Below are positions 1 to 7,469 of a stretch of 64,000 nucleotides of DNA, piece by piece. The notes beneath the pieces were generated by a model. The model was not told the DNA's origin. It did not search any database and worked only from the letters and a program-made list of their open reading frames with translations. The translations under genes and the position numbers were made by a program. Positions within the stretch are counted from its first letter, which is position 1, and each line of letters starts with the position of its first letter. The stretch spans positions 1 to 64,000 of the forward strand of contig NZ_QLZR01000010.1 in NCBI RefSeq assembly GCF_003289955.1, read 5' to 3'. This DNA is from Planococcus halotolerans. Its GTDB lineage: Bacteria; Bacillota; Bacilli; Bacillales_A; Planococcaceae.

Positions 1-60
1 TGCATTCACTGGCCTGATTCTCCGCAACTCGTGGCTCAAAACTCCACACAAGTGGCTTTT

Positions 61-138
61 TCATTCCGCAATACTCAGCCGGCCTTCATTTTGATCTTTG
101 CTGCTGACGCGTATGTAGCCAAATTTGCGATGTTCCAT
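61..138 (-). pseudogene. Serine resolvase/invertase, 5' fragment only
   Basis: Reading leftward from an ATG at 138-136, preceded by an AGGTGA ribosome binding site, the first 20 codons give the N-terminal signature of small serine recombinases: FGYIRVSSKDQNEGR. This includes the conserved YxRVSS segment that carries the nucleophilic serine. After that arginine (about base 79) the homology stops abruptly and a TGA follows at 63-61. Bases 1-60 are not in the expected frame and do not look like resolvase. A full resolvase has about 180-200 residues, so nearly the whole catalytic and DNA-binding part is missing here. The fragment lies next to palindromic sites on its upstream side, which is the usual res/resolvase arrangement. 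A rearrangement or insertion probably cut the gene, with the remainder elsewhere on the replicon or lost. Confidence 0.75.
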
Positions 139-183
139 AATTCACCTCTATAAACGATTGTTTTCTCTCATTATACCTGAAAA

Positions 184-311
184 CCGTTCGTAAAAGTGTG
201 TGCAATTTCGCGAACGTTCGTAAAGTCATTTGATACATTTACGAACGCTCTTTTCGGCCATTTTTAGTCTTTTTCAAAGCGTTCGTAAAAGTGTACTTTT
301 ACGAACGCTTT
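184..311. repeat. Cluster of res-like palindromic sites (three subsites)
   Basis: Three inverted repeats built on the half-site CGTTCGTAAA lie upstream of the resolvase fragment. Subsite 1 is at 185-216 (degenerate right half). Subsite 2 is at 215-247 (half-sites 215-224 and 238-247). Subsite 3 is a near-perfect palindrome with 17-bp arms (276-292 and 295-311) around a central GT at 293-294. Three subsites next to a resolvase gene is the normal plan of a Tn3-type res locus, where crossover happens at the central dinucleotide of one subsite. That these are the binding sites of this resolvase is inferred from position. Related copies occur at 10288-10312 and 46447-46478. Confidence 0.65.
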
Positions 312-451
312 TATTTCCAGAATTATCTAGCTATTATTTTAAATTCTAAGTATATTTAATTTAAGAGTTTTATTTGGGAAAGACGAAAAATTGAGTGTGC
401 CTTAAGTACAGTTAGTTACATTCACTTAGAAAAATAGGAAGTGATAATAAC

Positions 452-1321
452 GTGGAAATTGAACAAACATTAAAAGAAACACTATTGCGGTTGAAAGTTA
501 TGAACAATGAAGAGTTGAAGTTTGAAGTGAGCCAATCTGAAACCCGGTTAATTTCATCTCTTTTGAAGCATATTGGAACAACGGACCCAGAACTTAGAGA
601 CCAATTAATTTACAGTATGTTTATCAGGTTGATTGCGGAAAACATGTTAAACCCTCTGACTCTACAATCCATTCTTGAGACTTGCTTGGACAACAACCAT
701 CTGTTTTATCGAGTCGGAGAAATAGCATCAGATTCCGTGTTTACGCGCTCTTTTTCTTCTTTAGTGATTGCAGCTATATTGGAGAACGACAAAAATAAAA
801 GGTATCTTTCAAAAAGCACACTTAACGGGGTCTTCGAGAAGATTCAGGATTACTTAAATTCTGAACAAGATACAAGGGGCTATGTAGAAGGAAAAGGATG
901 GGCTCACAGTATAGCCCATGGTGCAGATATGCTGACATCAGTAGTGAGACATCCGATTTTCACAATCGAAGAATCGAAAGTCGCCTTAAACTCCGTAGAG
1001 AAATGTTTATTCAAAAAGGGAATCTATACTGATGACGAGGATGAAAGGCTGATTTTTGTCATCGATGCTCTTCTTGATAAAAAATTAGCGGAAACAGATT
1101 TAAAGATATGGATTCTACATATTTTCGGTAAACTAGAAATCATTTTTCAGAATGAAGAATATTCCTTACTCTTTTTTCAACGAAAAACAAACATAACTAA
1201 TTTTATGAAAACCTTATACTTTCGTTTAGGATTCAAAAATAGTGGCTCTCATGTAAGAGGCTGTATTGAAGATAATCTAAAAATCTGGCATGACAAAGTG
1301 TATACAAGCGCAACAGATTAA
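452..1321 (+). CDS. DUF2785 family protein
   Basis: A 289-residue soluble protein starting at GTG 452, with an AGGAAG ribosome binding site about 10 bases upstream. The centre carries the motif GKGWAHSIAHGADMLTSVV (about residues 149-167), the most conserved part of the DUF2785 family known from Bacillus and relatives. The rest is predicted mostly helical. No signal peptide or membrane segment is visible. The molecular function of the family is not established. The histidines of the HSIAHGAD motif could be catalytic or metal-binding, but nothing here proves that. The gene stands alone between the res-like cluster and the first dif-like site, so it may be its own small cargo module. Confidence 0.7.
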   Translation: MEIEQTLKETLLRLKVMNNEELKFEVSQSETRLISSLLKHIGTTDPELRDQLIYSMFIRLIAENMLNPLTLQSILETCLDNNHLFYRVGEIASDSVFTRSFSSLVIAAILENDKNKRYLSKSTLNGVFEKIQDYLNSEQDTRGYVEGKGWAHSIAHGADMLTSVVRHPIFTIEESKVALNSVEKCLFKKGIYTDDEDERLIFVIDALLDKKLAETDLKIWILHIFGKLEIIFQNEEYSLLFFQRKTNITNFMKTLYFRLGFKNSGSHVRGCIEDNLKIWHDKVYTSATD

Positions 1322-1406
1322 CTAGGGTTTTATTTTAGGATCTATTTAAGATTGGTATAGCAAAGGATTTAGCTATTATTTAATATGCAATTTTCTTAAA
1401 GATTTT

Positions 1407-1435
1407 AGTTTACATATCAAGAGGTTATCGGAAGT
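1407..1435. other. dif-like XerC/XerD site 1
   Basis: Left arm AGTTTACATAT (1407-1417) matches the XerD half of Bacillus dif (AGTTTACATAA) at 10 of 11 bases. Right arm TTATCGGAAGT (1425-1435) matches the XerC half (TTCTAGGAAGT) at 9 of 11. The spacer is 7 bp (CAAGAGG), one longer than chromosomal dif. An identical 29-bp copy lies in inverted orientation at 45916-45944 with unrelated flanks. The dif arms are quoted from general knowledge of B. subtilis dif. Recombination activity is inferred. Confidence 0.6.
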
Positions 1436-1446
1436 AAAATGAATGG

Positions 1447-1477
1447 AAGAGTCGCTTACAAGAGCTGACTCTTTTTT
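1447..1477 (+). terminator. Rho-independent terminator
   Basis: AAGAGTC (1447-1453) pairs with GACTCTT (1467-1473) and runs into a T tract. It ends the DUF2785 transcript; the dif-like site at 1407-1435 lies between the gene and this hairpin. The rest of 1322-1660 contains no gene I can support. Confidence 0.6.
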
Positions 1478-1660
1478 CATGAGCATATCTTTGCCGAAAT
1501 CCAGTTATCTAAAGTAAAAGTGCGATGTTTTGCTTATGATAAGATTAGGGTTAGTGTGTTGTTTCACAAAGATTCGAATATATTTGATACATAAGCAAAA
1601 AAATCTATTTTTTGTTCACCTTTCCTTAGGAAGAACGTTTTAAAGAGGGGAGGTCGGTGA

Positions 1661-2164
1661 ATGGGCGATACATTGATGGACCAAAAATTATATGACTACT
1701 TAAAAATCGTCAAGAATTATTTGATGAAGATGGGGGCCTCCAAAGAAGATGCTGAAGATATCGTTCAGGACACCGCCTATAAATTCATTCTCTACATTGA
1801 TTCTATCAGCCACAAAAACGTAGAAGGCTGGTTATTTCGTGTAGCAGTTAATGGATATTATGATTTGTACCGGAAGCGATCGAGAAGACAGGCGATTGCC
1901 TTAAAATTCAATTTCCAGCAATTGTTTGAGGAATTTACTCCCGAAGAAGCTGTTTTGCAGAATGAACGAAAGGAAGATGTGGACATGGTCTTGAAGAAGC
2001 TGAAACCGAAGCATCAGCAACTGCTGCTGCTAAAATACAGTTTAGACCTGGCCATCCGAGATATTGCAGAGCTTTATGAGATGAAGGAAGACTCGGTGAA
2101 AACGACATTATACCGGGCACGCAAGGAATTTGTTCAAGAGTACAGGAGGCAAGGGTATGAGTGA
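1661..2164 (+). CDS. ECF-type RNA polymerase sigma factor
   Basis: A 167-residue sigma-70-family protein. Region 2 is in the first half: the segment with AEDIVQDTAYKFI and GWLFRVAVNGYYDLYRKR is the core-binding and -10 recognition helix set. Region 4 is in the second half (LKPKHQQLLLLKYSLDLAIRDIAELYEMKEDSVKTTLYRARKEF region), a helix-turn-helix for -35 recognition. The length and lack of regions 1 and 3 fit extracytoplasmic-function sigma factors of the SigM/SigX/YlaC type. ATG 1661 is supported by AGGGGAGG at 1646-1653. Its 3' end overlaps the next gene by 8 bp, and that product looks like its membrane anti-sigma factor, so the two form an operon that probably answers a cell-envelope signal. 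I do not assign a named sigma. Confidence 0.9.
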   Translation: MGDTLMDQKLYDYLKIVKNYLMKMGASKEDAEDIVQDTAYKFILYIDSISHKNVEGWLFRVAVNGYYDLYRKRSRRQAIALKFNFQQLFEEFTPEEAVLQNERKEDVDMVLKKLKPKHQQLLLLKYSLDLAIRDIAELYEMKEDSVKTTLYRARKEFVQEYRRQGYE

Positions 2165-3095
2165 AAATAATGATTTGTTCACAAGGGACAATGATTTTTC
2201 CAAACTGGTGAAAAAGGCACGAAGGAGATCGCTCATCAAGAATATCGTGATTTCCCTTTTTGTCAGCTTGCTATTGTTTGCCGGTCTTTTTTGGCTGGGG
2301 ACTTTTTTGATGTATAAGAAAATGGACAAAGAGATCAGCTATGATTATGCAATCCAATCTATACAAGGGGCTAACGTACAGAACATGGGGTCGTTGTATA
2401 ACTACACGCCATTTACAGCTTCTGTCACGACTGAAACCAAAAAATTCATATCAGGTGTACCTGTTCCTTGGGAAAACCACGAAAAAGTTTTTTCTGTTTT
2501 TGGATCTTCGCGGAACATTCAATCTAATTTTGTTACTGGAACAGGAAGTATTGAGGACGAAAGAATCCCTGTTTACTTTCAAGGAGAACGGGTGATTGAA
2601 TTTTATACTCCAAATGGAAACTACGAATTTCTTCCAGATGATAGATCCCTGTTAAATAAAATCAACGAAAATAAAGTGGTCGAAATGGCGTTTTCTTTTG
2701 ATGCTGCATACAGTATAGAGGAAGTGGAGAACAGATTTTCTAATCAGTTAAACTGGTACTGGGTGGATACAGGCTTTACAGAATTGCAAACCGAAGAGCT
2801 AGAGCCGATTTTCGGAAATAATGCCCACGGTTTCCTTACAAATCAAGATTCTGTAGAGTCAGCAAATAGGTTTATTCAACAAATCAAGTGGCTGCAGGAA
2901 GAACAAGGGGATTTTCAGGAGGAAGCCAATCACTTTTATGAAACGATGACTAAAAACGGACAAACCGATCTGGAACCGGAAAACTTAGAGATAATTGGAG
3001 TTGTTGTTACTGGAACTCCAGAAGAATTAAAACGATTCAATGATACACAGATGATACGAGTTGCTGTTCTCGGAGTTACTGCAGATGAATATTAA
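2157..3095 (+). CDS. Membrane anti-sigma factor (Sigma_reg_N / Sigma_reg_C type)
   Basis: A 312-residue protein. The start is ATG 2157 with AGGAGG at 2144-2149; an upstream in-frame start at 2130 lacks such a site. The N-terminal cytoplasmic stretch (FSKLVKKARRRSLIKNIVIS) is followed by one membrane helix (about residues 30-52), then a long extracytoplasmic part with the look of the sigma-factor-regulator C-terminal domain found in YhdL-like proteins (motifs PVYFQGERVIEFYTPNG and LEIIGVVVTGTPEELKRF). The gene overlaps the sigma gene, the normal sigma/anti-sigma order. It presumably holds the sigma factor at the membrane until an envelope signal releases it. The partnership is inferred from context and topology. 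Confidence 0.8.
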   Translation: MSENNDLFTRDNDFSKLVKKARRRSLIKNIVISLFVSLLLFAGLFWLGTFLMYKKMDKEISYDYAIQSIQGANVQNMGSLYNYTPFTASVTTETKKFISGVPVPWENHEKVFSVFGSSRNIQSNFVTGTGSIEDERIPVYFQGERVIEFYTPNGNYEFLPDDRSLLNKINENKVVEMAFSFDAAYSIEEVENRFSNQLNWYWVDTGFTELQTEELEPIFGNNAHGFLTNQDSVESANRFIQQIKWLQEEQGDFQEEANHFYETMTKNGQTDLEPENLEIIGVVVTGTPEELKRFNDTQMIRVAVLGVTADEY

Positions 3096-3101
3096 ATTCT
3101 G

Positions 3102-3130
3102 AAAAGAGCTGAATGTTCAGCTCTTTTTTT
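3102..3130 (+). terminator. Rho-independent terminator after anti-sigma gene
   Basis: AAAAGAGCTGAA and TTCAGCTCTTTT form a 12-bp stem with a 2-nt loop and a T tract, starting 7 bases after the anti-sigma stop codon. It closes the sigma/anti-sigma operon. Confidence 0.8.
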
Positions 3131-3178
3131 GTTTACTTTTTTAAAGCTGAGGCGTTTAAAGAAGAAAGGAGGTTAAAA

Positions 3179-3328
3179 ATGGAGAGAGAAACCGATTTTC
3201 CTATCCAACGTGATCGATTTAATAGTTTGATTAAGCGAGCAAAACAAAGAGCTCTTTTAAAAAGCATTGTAGTTTCGTTAGGTACGAGTCTAATTTTTCA
3301 TTGGGTTATTCATCGGAAATTTCTTTGA
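3179..3328 (+). pseudogene. Truncated second anti-sigma gene (N-terminal remnant)
   Basis: ATG 3179 has a strong AAGGAGG site and opens a 49-residue frame. The protein (DRFNSLIKRAKQRALLKSIV, then the start of a membrane helix) is clearly a paralogue of the start of the neighbouring anti-sigma factor (FSKLVKKARRRSLIKNIVIS). The frame ends inside the membrane segment (after SLIFHWVIHRKFL), where the full protein has about 260 more residues. It is most simply a duplicated anti-sigma gene that lost its 3' part through a deletion ahead of the next gene. A short peptide with a sigma-binding N-terminus could still be made, but there is no evidence for a function. Confidence 0.7.
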
Positions 3329-3364
3329 GTTTTAACATAACCAGAAGTAGAAAGGGTGGAAATA

Positions 3365-3760
3365 ATGGTAAAGACAAAAGTTGGAATGGTAGTTGGTAGT
3401 ATTATAGGAGTATTTATTCTTGTATATGGAACAGCATTTTTGTTCCATCTGCTTTTTGGCGGATATATGTTGGAAGGTGGGTTGGCGAACCTAAATTACG
3501 GAGTTTTAGCTTTATTATGTGCAGTTCCTTTTGTCTTGAAAGCGCTGATAGGACGAAGTAATCGTTCAACGGGTTATGCAATTTTAATGAGCGCTGCTTT
3601 ATTCTCCGTTTTATTCGTTCTTGTTCATTTGGTAGTGGTGCTTTCGGCTGAAGGGATGCAGGACGATGCTGTTACAAGAATACTGGCAGTTTTCCCATTA
3701 AGTGCATTACTCCTGGTAGTAACCCTGCACTTTACAACAAGAAAGGAAAACATCTCTTGA
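3365..3760 (+). CDS. Small four-helix membrane protein of unknown family
   Basis: A 131-residue protein with four hydrophobic segments (about residues 8-32, 42-60, 68-92 and 102-122) and a short charged C-terminus (TTRKENIS). ATG 3365 is preferred over the in-frame GTG at 3356 because GGGTGG lies at a normal distance before it. I do not recognise the family. The sequence around the 3' end (TTTACAACAA at 3731-3740) recurs in diverged form at 4640-4673, and in both places a dif-like site follows about 45-55 bp later. The gene therefore seems to sit at the end of a duplicated module. Confidence 0.6.
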   Translation: MVKTKVGMVVGSIIGVFILVYGTAFLFHLLFGGYMLEGGLANLNYGVLALLCAVPFVLKALIGRSNRSTGYAILMSAALFSVLFVLVHLVVVLSAEGMQDDAVTRILAVFPLSALLLVVTLHFTTRKENIS

Positions 3761-3786
3761 ACGGGAAAGGTTTAGTATATTTAATA

Positions 3787-3815
3787 AGCTTACCTATCTT
3801 GAGGTTATCGGAATA
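3787..3815. other. dif-like XerC/XerD site 2 (degenerate)
   Basis: Arm AGCTTACCTAT (3787-3797) is a weakened XerD half. The spacer is CTTGAGG. Arm TTATCGGAATA (3805-3815) matches the XerC half of site 1 at 9 of 11 bases. The last three spacer bases and the XerC arm through TTATCGGAA match site 1 exactly. Same orientation as site 1. Confidence 0.4.
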
Positions 3816-4006
3816 TAGGAACGAGAAACCACTACTTTTTTTTCTGATTTTCTATCTGTAGGTAATTTCGTAATGAAATTCTAATTAATAAAAAATAGAA
3901 AAATATGGTATATTGATAATGGTGGAATTTGGAATCTGATAATATAAGTTCATCAAAGCAAACGCGAGGTAATTTGGCTTTTAATTAGACACTGGAGGAT
4001 GAGGTT

Positions 4007-4432
4007 TTGGAACAGATAAAAAAGTTAGTAACGGAAGCTGATTGGTTTTCTGCGTTTAATGTTTTAAAAGAGCTGCGTACAGACTTAACGGAAGAGAGTT
4101 ACTTGTCGATATTAACTGAAATGCAAAGTGACGGATATGAAATGTACGCTATGTATAATAATGAAAAAATAGTAGCCGTTATAGGGTTTAGTTGGCGTAT
4201 AAATTTTTATAATAAGCGACACATCTATGTATACGATCTTGTTACCGCAAAAGAGGAAAGATCCAAAGGCTACGGAGAAACCCTATTGTCTTACGTTGAA
4301 AAGTTAGCTATTGAAGGTGAAGCAAATTATATCGCGTTAGAATCAGGAATTCAACGCATAGAAGCTCATCGATTCTACGAAGAGAAGTTGAATTTTGACA
4401 AATTTTGTTTTTCGTTTCGAAAAGAAATATGA
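4007..4432 (+). CDS. GNAT family N-acetyltransferase
   Basis: A 141-residue protein with TTG start at 4007 and a GGAGG site upstream. It has the GNAT fold signature: beta strands leading to the acetyl-CoA pyrophosphate loop in YDLVTAKEERSKGYGETLLS (R/Q-x-x-G-x-G/A variant RSKGYG, about residues 83-90), followed by the helix that holds the cofactor. The late segment ALESGIQRIEAHRFYEEKLNF (about 113-133) is the usual 'A-x-x-FYxKxGF' C-terminal motif. It should transfer an acetyl group from acetyl-CoA to an unknown amine. It is monocistronic, ending near a weak stem-loop with a T tract (about 4480-4502). It lies between dif-like sites 2 and 3, so it may be the single gene of one mobile module. 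Confidence 0.85.
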   Translation: MEQIKKLVTEADWFSAFNVLKELRTDLTEESYLSILTEMQSDGYEMYAMYNNEKIVAVIGFSWRINFYNKRHIYVYDLVTAKEERSKGYGETLLSYVEKLAIEGEANYIALESGIQRIEAHRFYEEKLNFDKFCFSFRKEI

Positions 4433-5100
4433 ATTTTGAAAGCACGAAAACAAACTGGAATACGAGAAGTAAGAAAGAAGGAGCCAGATTGGTTCTTTTT
4501 TAGGTGAACTTTTATAACTGCTTGAATTTAATTTCCTGGGAAAGTGACTAATGTGATTACTAAAGGCAAAATTAAAAGAAGTATTATCTTATAGGGCTGT
4601 TAAGAGAACACTAATAATTTATCCATTAATTTCATTTTTGGGGTAGGGAAACTGCATTTTACAACAAGGAATGGATAAAAATAAACTGTAAGATATTAAA
4701 CATGTTTACATATGAGTGATTATCAGAAGCTTTTCAAATATAGAAGAGAAAAAGGTGATTAATACTTGAGTGAAGAGTGTAAAGCTATATCGGCGCACTA
4801 CCTAGATAGAATGAGAAGGATGGAGACTCATTATAGTGATTGGTCTTTTTGAATTCCTAAACTTCTATTCTCTTCACAAAGTTATATTTTACAAATGCTC
4901 TAAAGTAGAGGAAACTATTTACATTAAAGTTTAGATAACAAATAAATCAATTTTAAATTTATATGGTGATTTTGCAGAACTTTAGAAGTTAAAAATATTG
5001 GCCACATCATTTCCGAAAGTTCCCCTCTTACCGCTATGAATGATCTAAATGGCTCCTTCTTACGTTTAGTTGAAAAGAACGAATGGAAGGGGAACGCGTC
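4433..5100. other. Gene-free 670-bp stretch with decayed duplicate and dif-like site
   Basis: No intact gene is visible. Bases 4640-4673 resemble the last codons of the membrane protein gene ending at 3760 (both contain CTGCA, TTTACAACAA and a GGA/AA-rich tail). A dif-like site follows at 4703-4730. This looks like a diverged copy of the 3715-3815 segment whose gene has decayed. The remainder to 5100 is AT-rich with nothing recognisable apart from the ribosome binding site of the next gene. Confidence 0.5.
4703..4730. other. dif-like XerC/XerD site 3
   Basis: XerD-type arm TGTTTACATAT (4703-4713), 6-bp spacer GAGTGA, XerC-type arm TTATCAGAAGC (4720-4730). The arms match site 1 at 10 and 9 of 11 bases, and the spacing is the standard 6 bp. 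Same orientation as sites 1, 2 and 4. Part of a diverged duplicate of the site 2 region, so it may not be independent. Confidence 0.45.
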
Positions 5101-5589
5101 ATGAATAAAAAAGTAGGTTTATTACTGGCAGGGGCTGCATTGATTTTAGCAGCTTGTGGAGACGATGGAATGCAAACAAGTGAAGAACAAAATGACGTTG
5201 CCGAAGAAACAGAAGTTGTAGAACAAGAGAAGAGCAACGAACAAGCAGCCAGTGAAGAAGCGGAAACAGAAGAAACAGAAGAGAGTAGCGAAACGCAGAA
5301 GGAGGGAGAAGCACCTGAAGCCATAAGCGGAAAAGCTTCTGAACTTTTGTCAAAAGGTGAAAAGACCAGCTTTGTGTTCAATCAAATAGGAGAGTTTTCC
5401 ATCTTTTGTGAACCCCACCCGGTCATGAAAATGACTGTCGTGGTGGAAGAAGGAGCTGAACTGTCCGGAGAAGTGGAACTGGATATTGCCGATTATGAAT
5501 TTAGTGAAGAGACAATCGTCGTTGCACCGGGTACGATTATTACCTGGACCAATCTAGACGGGGCTCAACACAATGTGGCTTTTAAATAG
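5101..5589 (+). CDS. Cupredoxin-like lipoprotein with permuted copper ligands
   Basis: A 162-residue protein from ATG 5101 with a GGAAGG-type site (an in-frame start at 5083 has weaker support). The signal peptide ends in the lipobox LAAC (cysteine about residue 20), so it should be a lipoprotein on the outer face of the membrane. A long Glu-rich linker (about 25-80) follows. Then comes the C-terminal strand pair of a plastocyanin/amicyanin domain with its copper loop, FCEPHPVMKMTVVV (Cys, His, Met ligands, about 107-120). After that comes the strand that normally begins such a domain, PGTIITWTNLDGAQHNV (first His ligand, about 144-160), and the protein stops. All four type 1 copper ligands are present but in the order Cys-His-Met-His rather than His-Cys-His-Met. 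It is either a natural circular permutant or the joint of two broken tandem domains. Confidence 0.7.
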   Translation: MNKKVGLLLAGAALILAACGDDGMQTSEEQNDVAEETEVVEQEKSNEQAASEEAETEETEESSETQKEGEAPEAISGKASELLSKGEKTSFVFNQIGEFSIFCEPHPVMKMTVVVEEGAELSGEVELDIADYEFSEETIVVAPGTIITWTNLDGAQHNVAFK

Positions 5590-5827
5590 AAGATTACTTT
5601 CTAGCGTACTGGGCGTTAATCCGGTAAAAGTTAAAACGAATACAGCCAGTCAGCCAACGTCAAGCGGACAGCGCAATCTTAACCTCGAATGATGGCCACT
5701 TTTGCCAGTGTTACATTCGGGGTTTATAGTTTTGTTCTCAAGTATGCACCACTTTGTGAAAGAAGTTGCGTCTATTGGTGATGAAATTCCAAAACGCCTT
5801 CCTTTCTAGTTGAGCTTACGTTTTTGA
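5590..5827. other. Intergenic, nothing recognised
   Basis: With the terminator that follows, this gives about 320 bases between the cupredoxin stop and the sortase stop. No open frame with a ribosome binding site and no clear repeat is seen on either strand before the leftward terminator at 5828-5862. Confidence 0.4.
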
Positions 5828-5862
5828 CGAAAAAAAGAAAGAGCCGGTGTTTCGCTCTTTCT
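5828..5862 (-). terminator. Terminator of the class D sortase gene
   Basis: Read leftward, AGAAAGAGC and GGCTCTTTCT pair around a short loop and run into seven T residues. It lies about 50 bases after the sortase stop codon. Confidence 0.8.
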
Positions 5863-5911
5863 AAAGAATGGCAGAAGGTTGGAAATGTGTGGGACCGACC
5901 AAAAACATTTC

Positions 5912-6613
5912 TCAATTCATTGATGTCGTGTCAATCAATGCTGCTTCTATAATGTAGCGATCAGGTGCTGAACCGATGAAGTTGAAGGGGTAGCACGTTG
6001 TGAGCGTCAGTGTCGGTTGCGTTTTCTCGACGATTACGGAGCGATCCTCCGCATCTGTTATCCAGGTTTTCTTGATTTCATATTCGTACTGGATGTTTTC
6101 AAATTGGACATACATGCGGGCGCCCTGTTCCAATTCCCCGAGCCCCCGGAATACCGTGTCCCGGTGACCGGATAGCACCGTGTGCCTTAGGCCATCTGGT
6201 GGAGTGGTGAAGTTTCCAGGATGATACCCCACCCCTTGCATAAGTGTTTCCTCGTCCGTTCCCCAATAGACGGGGTATTTCATATCCAGGTCCGGAATCA
6301 GCAACCAGCCGATCTCAGCTCCCTTTTCATATTCTGCATAATCACGTGGAATCGGTTCTTCCATCTTTTTAGCAGCTGTGGACGATGGAATTACCTCTTG
6401 GGAAGAAGTTAATGCCGGTTCGTTGCCGTTGCCGGGTTGTGTAAGCGCCTCGGTGGTTTTCTGACCCGTCTTTTCGTTTTCGACATTTGCAATAATATCA
6501 TTTTTCCCGATGGCTTCCTGACTGAAAAAAATACCGGACATCCACAAATAGCCGTTCCAGACGGCGAAAAGTAATCCCGTTAGGATCAGTATCGAAGCCA
6601 TCTTTCTTCGCAT
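5912..6613 (-). CDS. Class D sortase
   Basis: A 233-residue cysteine transpeptidase with an N-terminal membrane helix (about residues 6-27), a variable linker, and the sortase barrel from about residue 95. The catalytic histidine is in LSGHRDTVFRGLGEL (about 147-161), a form typical of class D sortases. The catalytic cysteine is in TLTTCYPFNF (about 202-211), and the arginine is in APDRYI (about 217-222). It should cleave a C-terminal sorting signal and link the substrate to peptidoglycan outside the cell. Upstream, about 200 bp away, a CHRD surface protein with an anchor-like C-terminus is divergently transcribed and is the likely substrate. A leftward terminator follows the gene. Confidence 0.9.
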   Translation of the reverse strand: MRRKMASILILTGLLFAVWNGYLWMSGIFFSQEAIGKNDIIANVENEKTGQKTTEALTQPGNGNEPALTSSQEVIPSSTAAKKMEEPIPRDYAEYEKGAEIGWLLIPDLDMKYPVYWGTDEETLMQGVGYHPGNFTTPPDGLRHTVLSGHRDTVFRGLGELEQGARMYVQFENIQYEYEIKKTWITDAEDRSVIVEKTQPTLTLTTCYPFNFIGSAPDRYIIEAALIDTTSMN

Positions 6614-6812
6614 GATCTGCCACTCCTTCAGAAACCCGTAGTATAGATGCCCATTCCCGTTTTAGCCGTTTTCTAACCGTTGAAAGAGGAGGCTGGTATT
6701 CTTTATGGTTAAATATATTCAATATTCAGATAAATATGTCTAACATATATGGAGGCAGGGTAGTTGGAAGGTATCACCTGTTTGGTGAAATAGGGTAAAA
6801 GGAGAGGAACAA

Positions 6813-7409
6813 ATGAAAAAGTTCTTGGTTTTACTGCTGGCCTCGCTGCTGGCAGCCGCAGGATTTGCTGCCGCCGTTTCCGCCGCTCATGAAGGATTGG
6901 AATTCCATGTGAGTTTGAGTTCGGATCAGGAAGTCCCTGCAGTCACCAGTGAAGCAACGGGTGAAGCACATTTCATGGTCAGTGAAGACGGAGAGTCAAT
7001 CGATTACACAGTCAGTGCTAACGAACTGTATGCTACATTGGCTGGACATCTTCATAGCGGCGCAGCTGGTGAAAACGGTCCGGTGGAGTTGTTTTTGTTT
7101 GAGAACGAAGAACCAATGGATTACAACGGAGAAATAGCGTCAGGAACGTTAACGGCAGATGATCTGGTCGGAGATATGACGTGGCAGGAGTTTTCGATGG
7201 CGCTTGTAGCCGGTGAAATTTATGTGAATCTGCATACGGAAGAATATCCGGATGGTGAACTTCGGGGTCAGCTGATGGCAGATGCTGCAGAGGGCGATGA
7301 AATGGCAGACACCGCTTCAAATGGTCCGATTTACACCATGATCGGTTTGCTCGCAGTGCTGATGGGCGGAGTAATGCTTATTGGACGCCGCAAGGGAACC
7401 ACAATTTAA
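6813..7409 (+). CDS. CHRD-domain surface protein with sorting-signal-like C-terminus
   Basis: A 198-residue protein with an N-terminal signal peptide (MKKFLVLLLASLLAAAGFA, cleavage near AHEG), then a CHRD (chordin) domain over about residues 28-150. The domain is recognised from the opening SLSSDQEVPAVTSEATGEA, the central LAGHLHSGAAGENGPV, and the ending IYVNLHTEEYPDGELRGQL. The C-terminus has MADTASNG, a hydrophobic helix and the basic tail GRRKG, the plan of a sortase substrate although the pentapeptide is not canonical LPxTG. AGGAGAGG precedes ATG 6813. It is divergent from the class D sortase. The role of bacterial CHRD domains is not well established. Anchoring by the neighbouring sortase is inferred. 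Confidence 0.8.
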   Translation: MKKFLVLLLASLLAAAGFAAAVSAAHEGLEFHVSLSSDQEVPAVTSEATGEAHFMVSEDGESIDYTVSANELYATLAGHLHSGAAGENGPVELFLFENEEPMDYNGEIASGTLTADDLVGDMTWQEFSMALVAGEIYVNLHTEEYPDGELRGQLMADAAEGDEMADTASNGPIYTMIGLLAVLMGGVMLIGRRKGTTI

Positions 7410-7420
7410 AAAGCCTCTCC

Positions 7421-7469
7421 AAAAAGCTGAAGTCCTGTTACGACTGATAACAGTAGTTCAGCTTTTTTA
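7421..7469 (+). terminator. Terminator after CHRD gene
   Basis: AAAAAGCTGAA (7421-7431) pairs with TTCAGCTTTTTT (7458-7469), with an inner CTGTTA/TAACAG stem. The T-rich end fits a rightward Rho-independent terminator. Confidence 0.8.

Noticed and set aside
5034..5381. 115-codon leftward frame over the cupredoxin gene
   Set aside because: A serine-rich frame produced by the Glu-rich linker read backwards; no start signal.
6763..6800. Riboswitch (c-di-GMP-like) before the CHRD gene
   Set aside because: Only a small CACC/GGTG hairpin is present; the conserved core of that riboswitch class is not seen.
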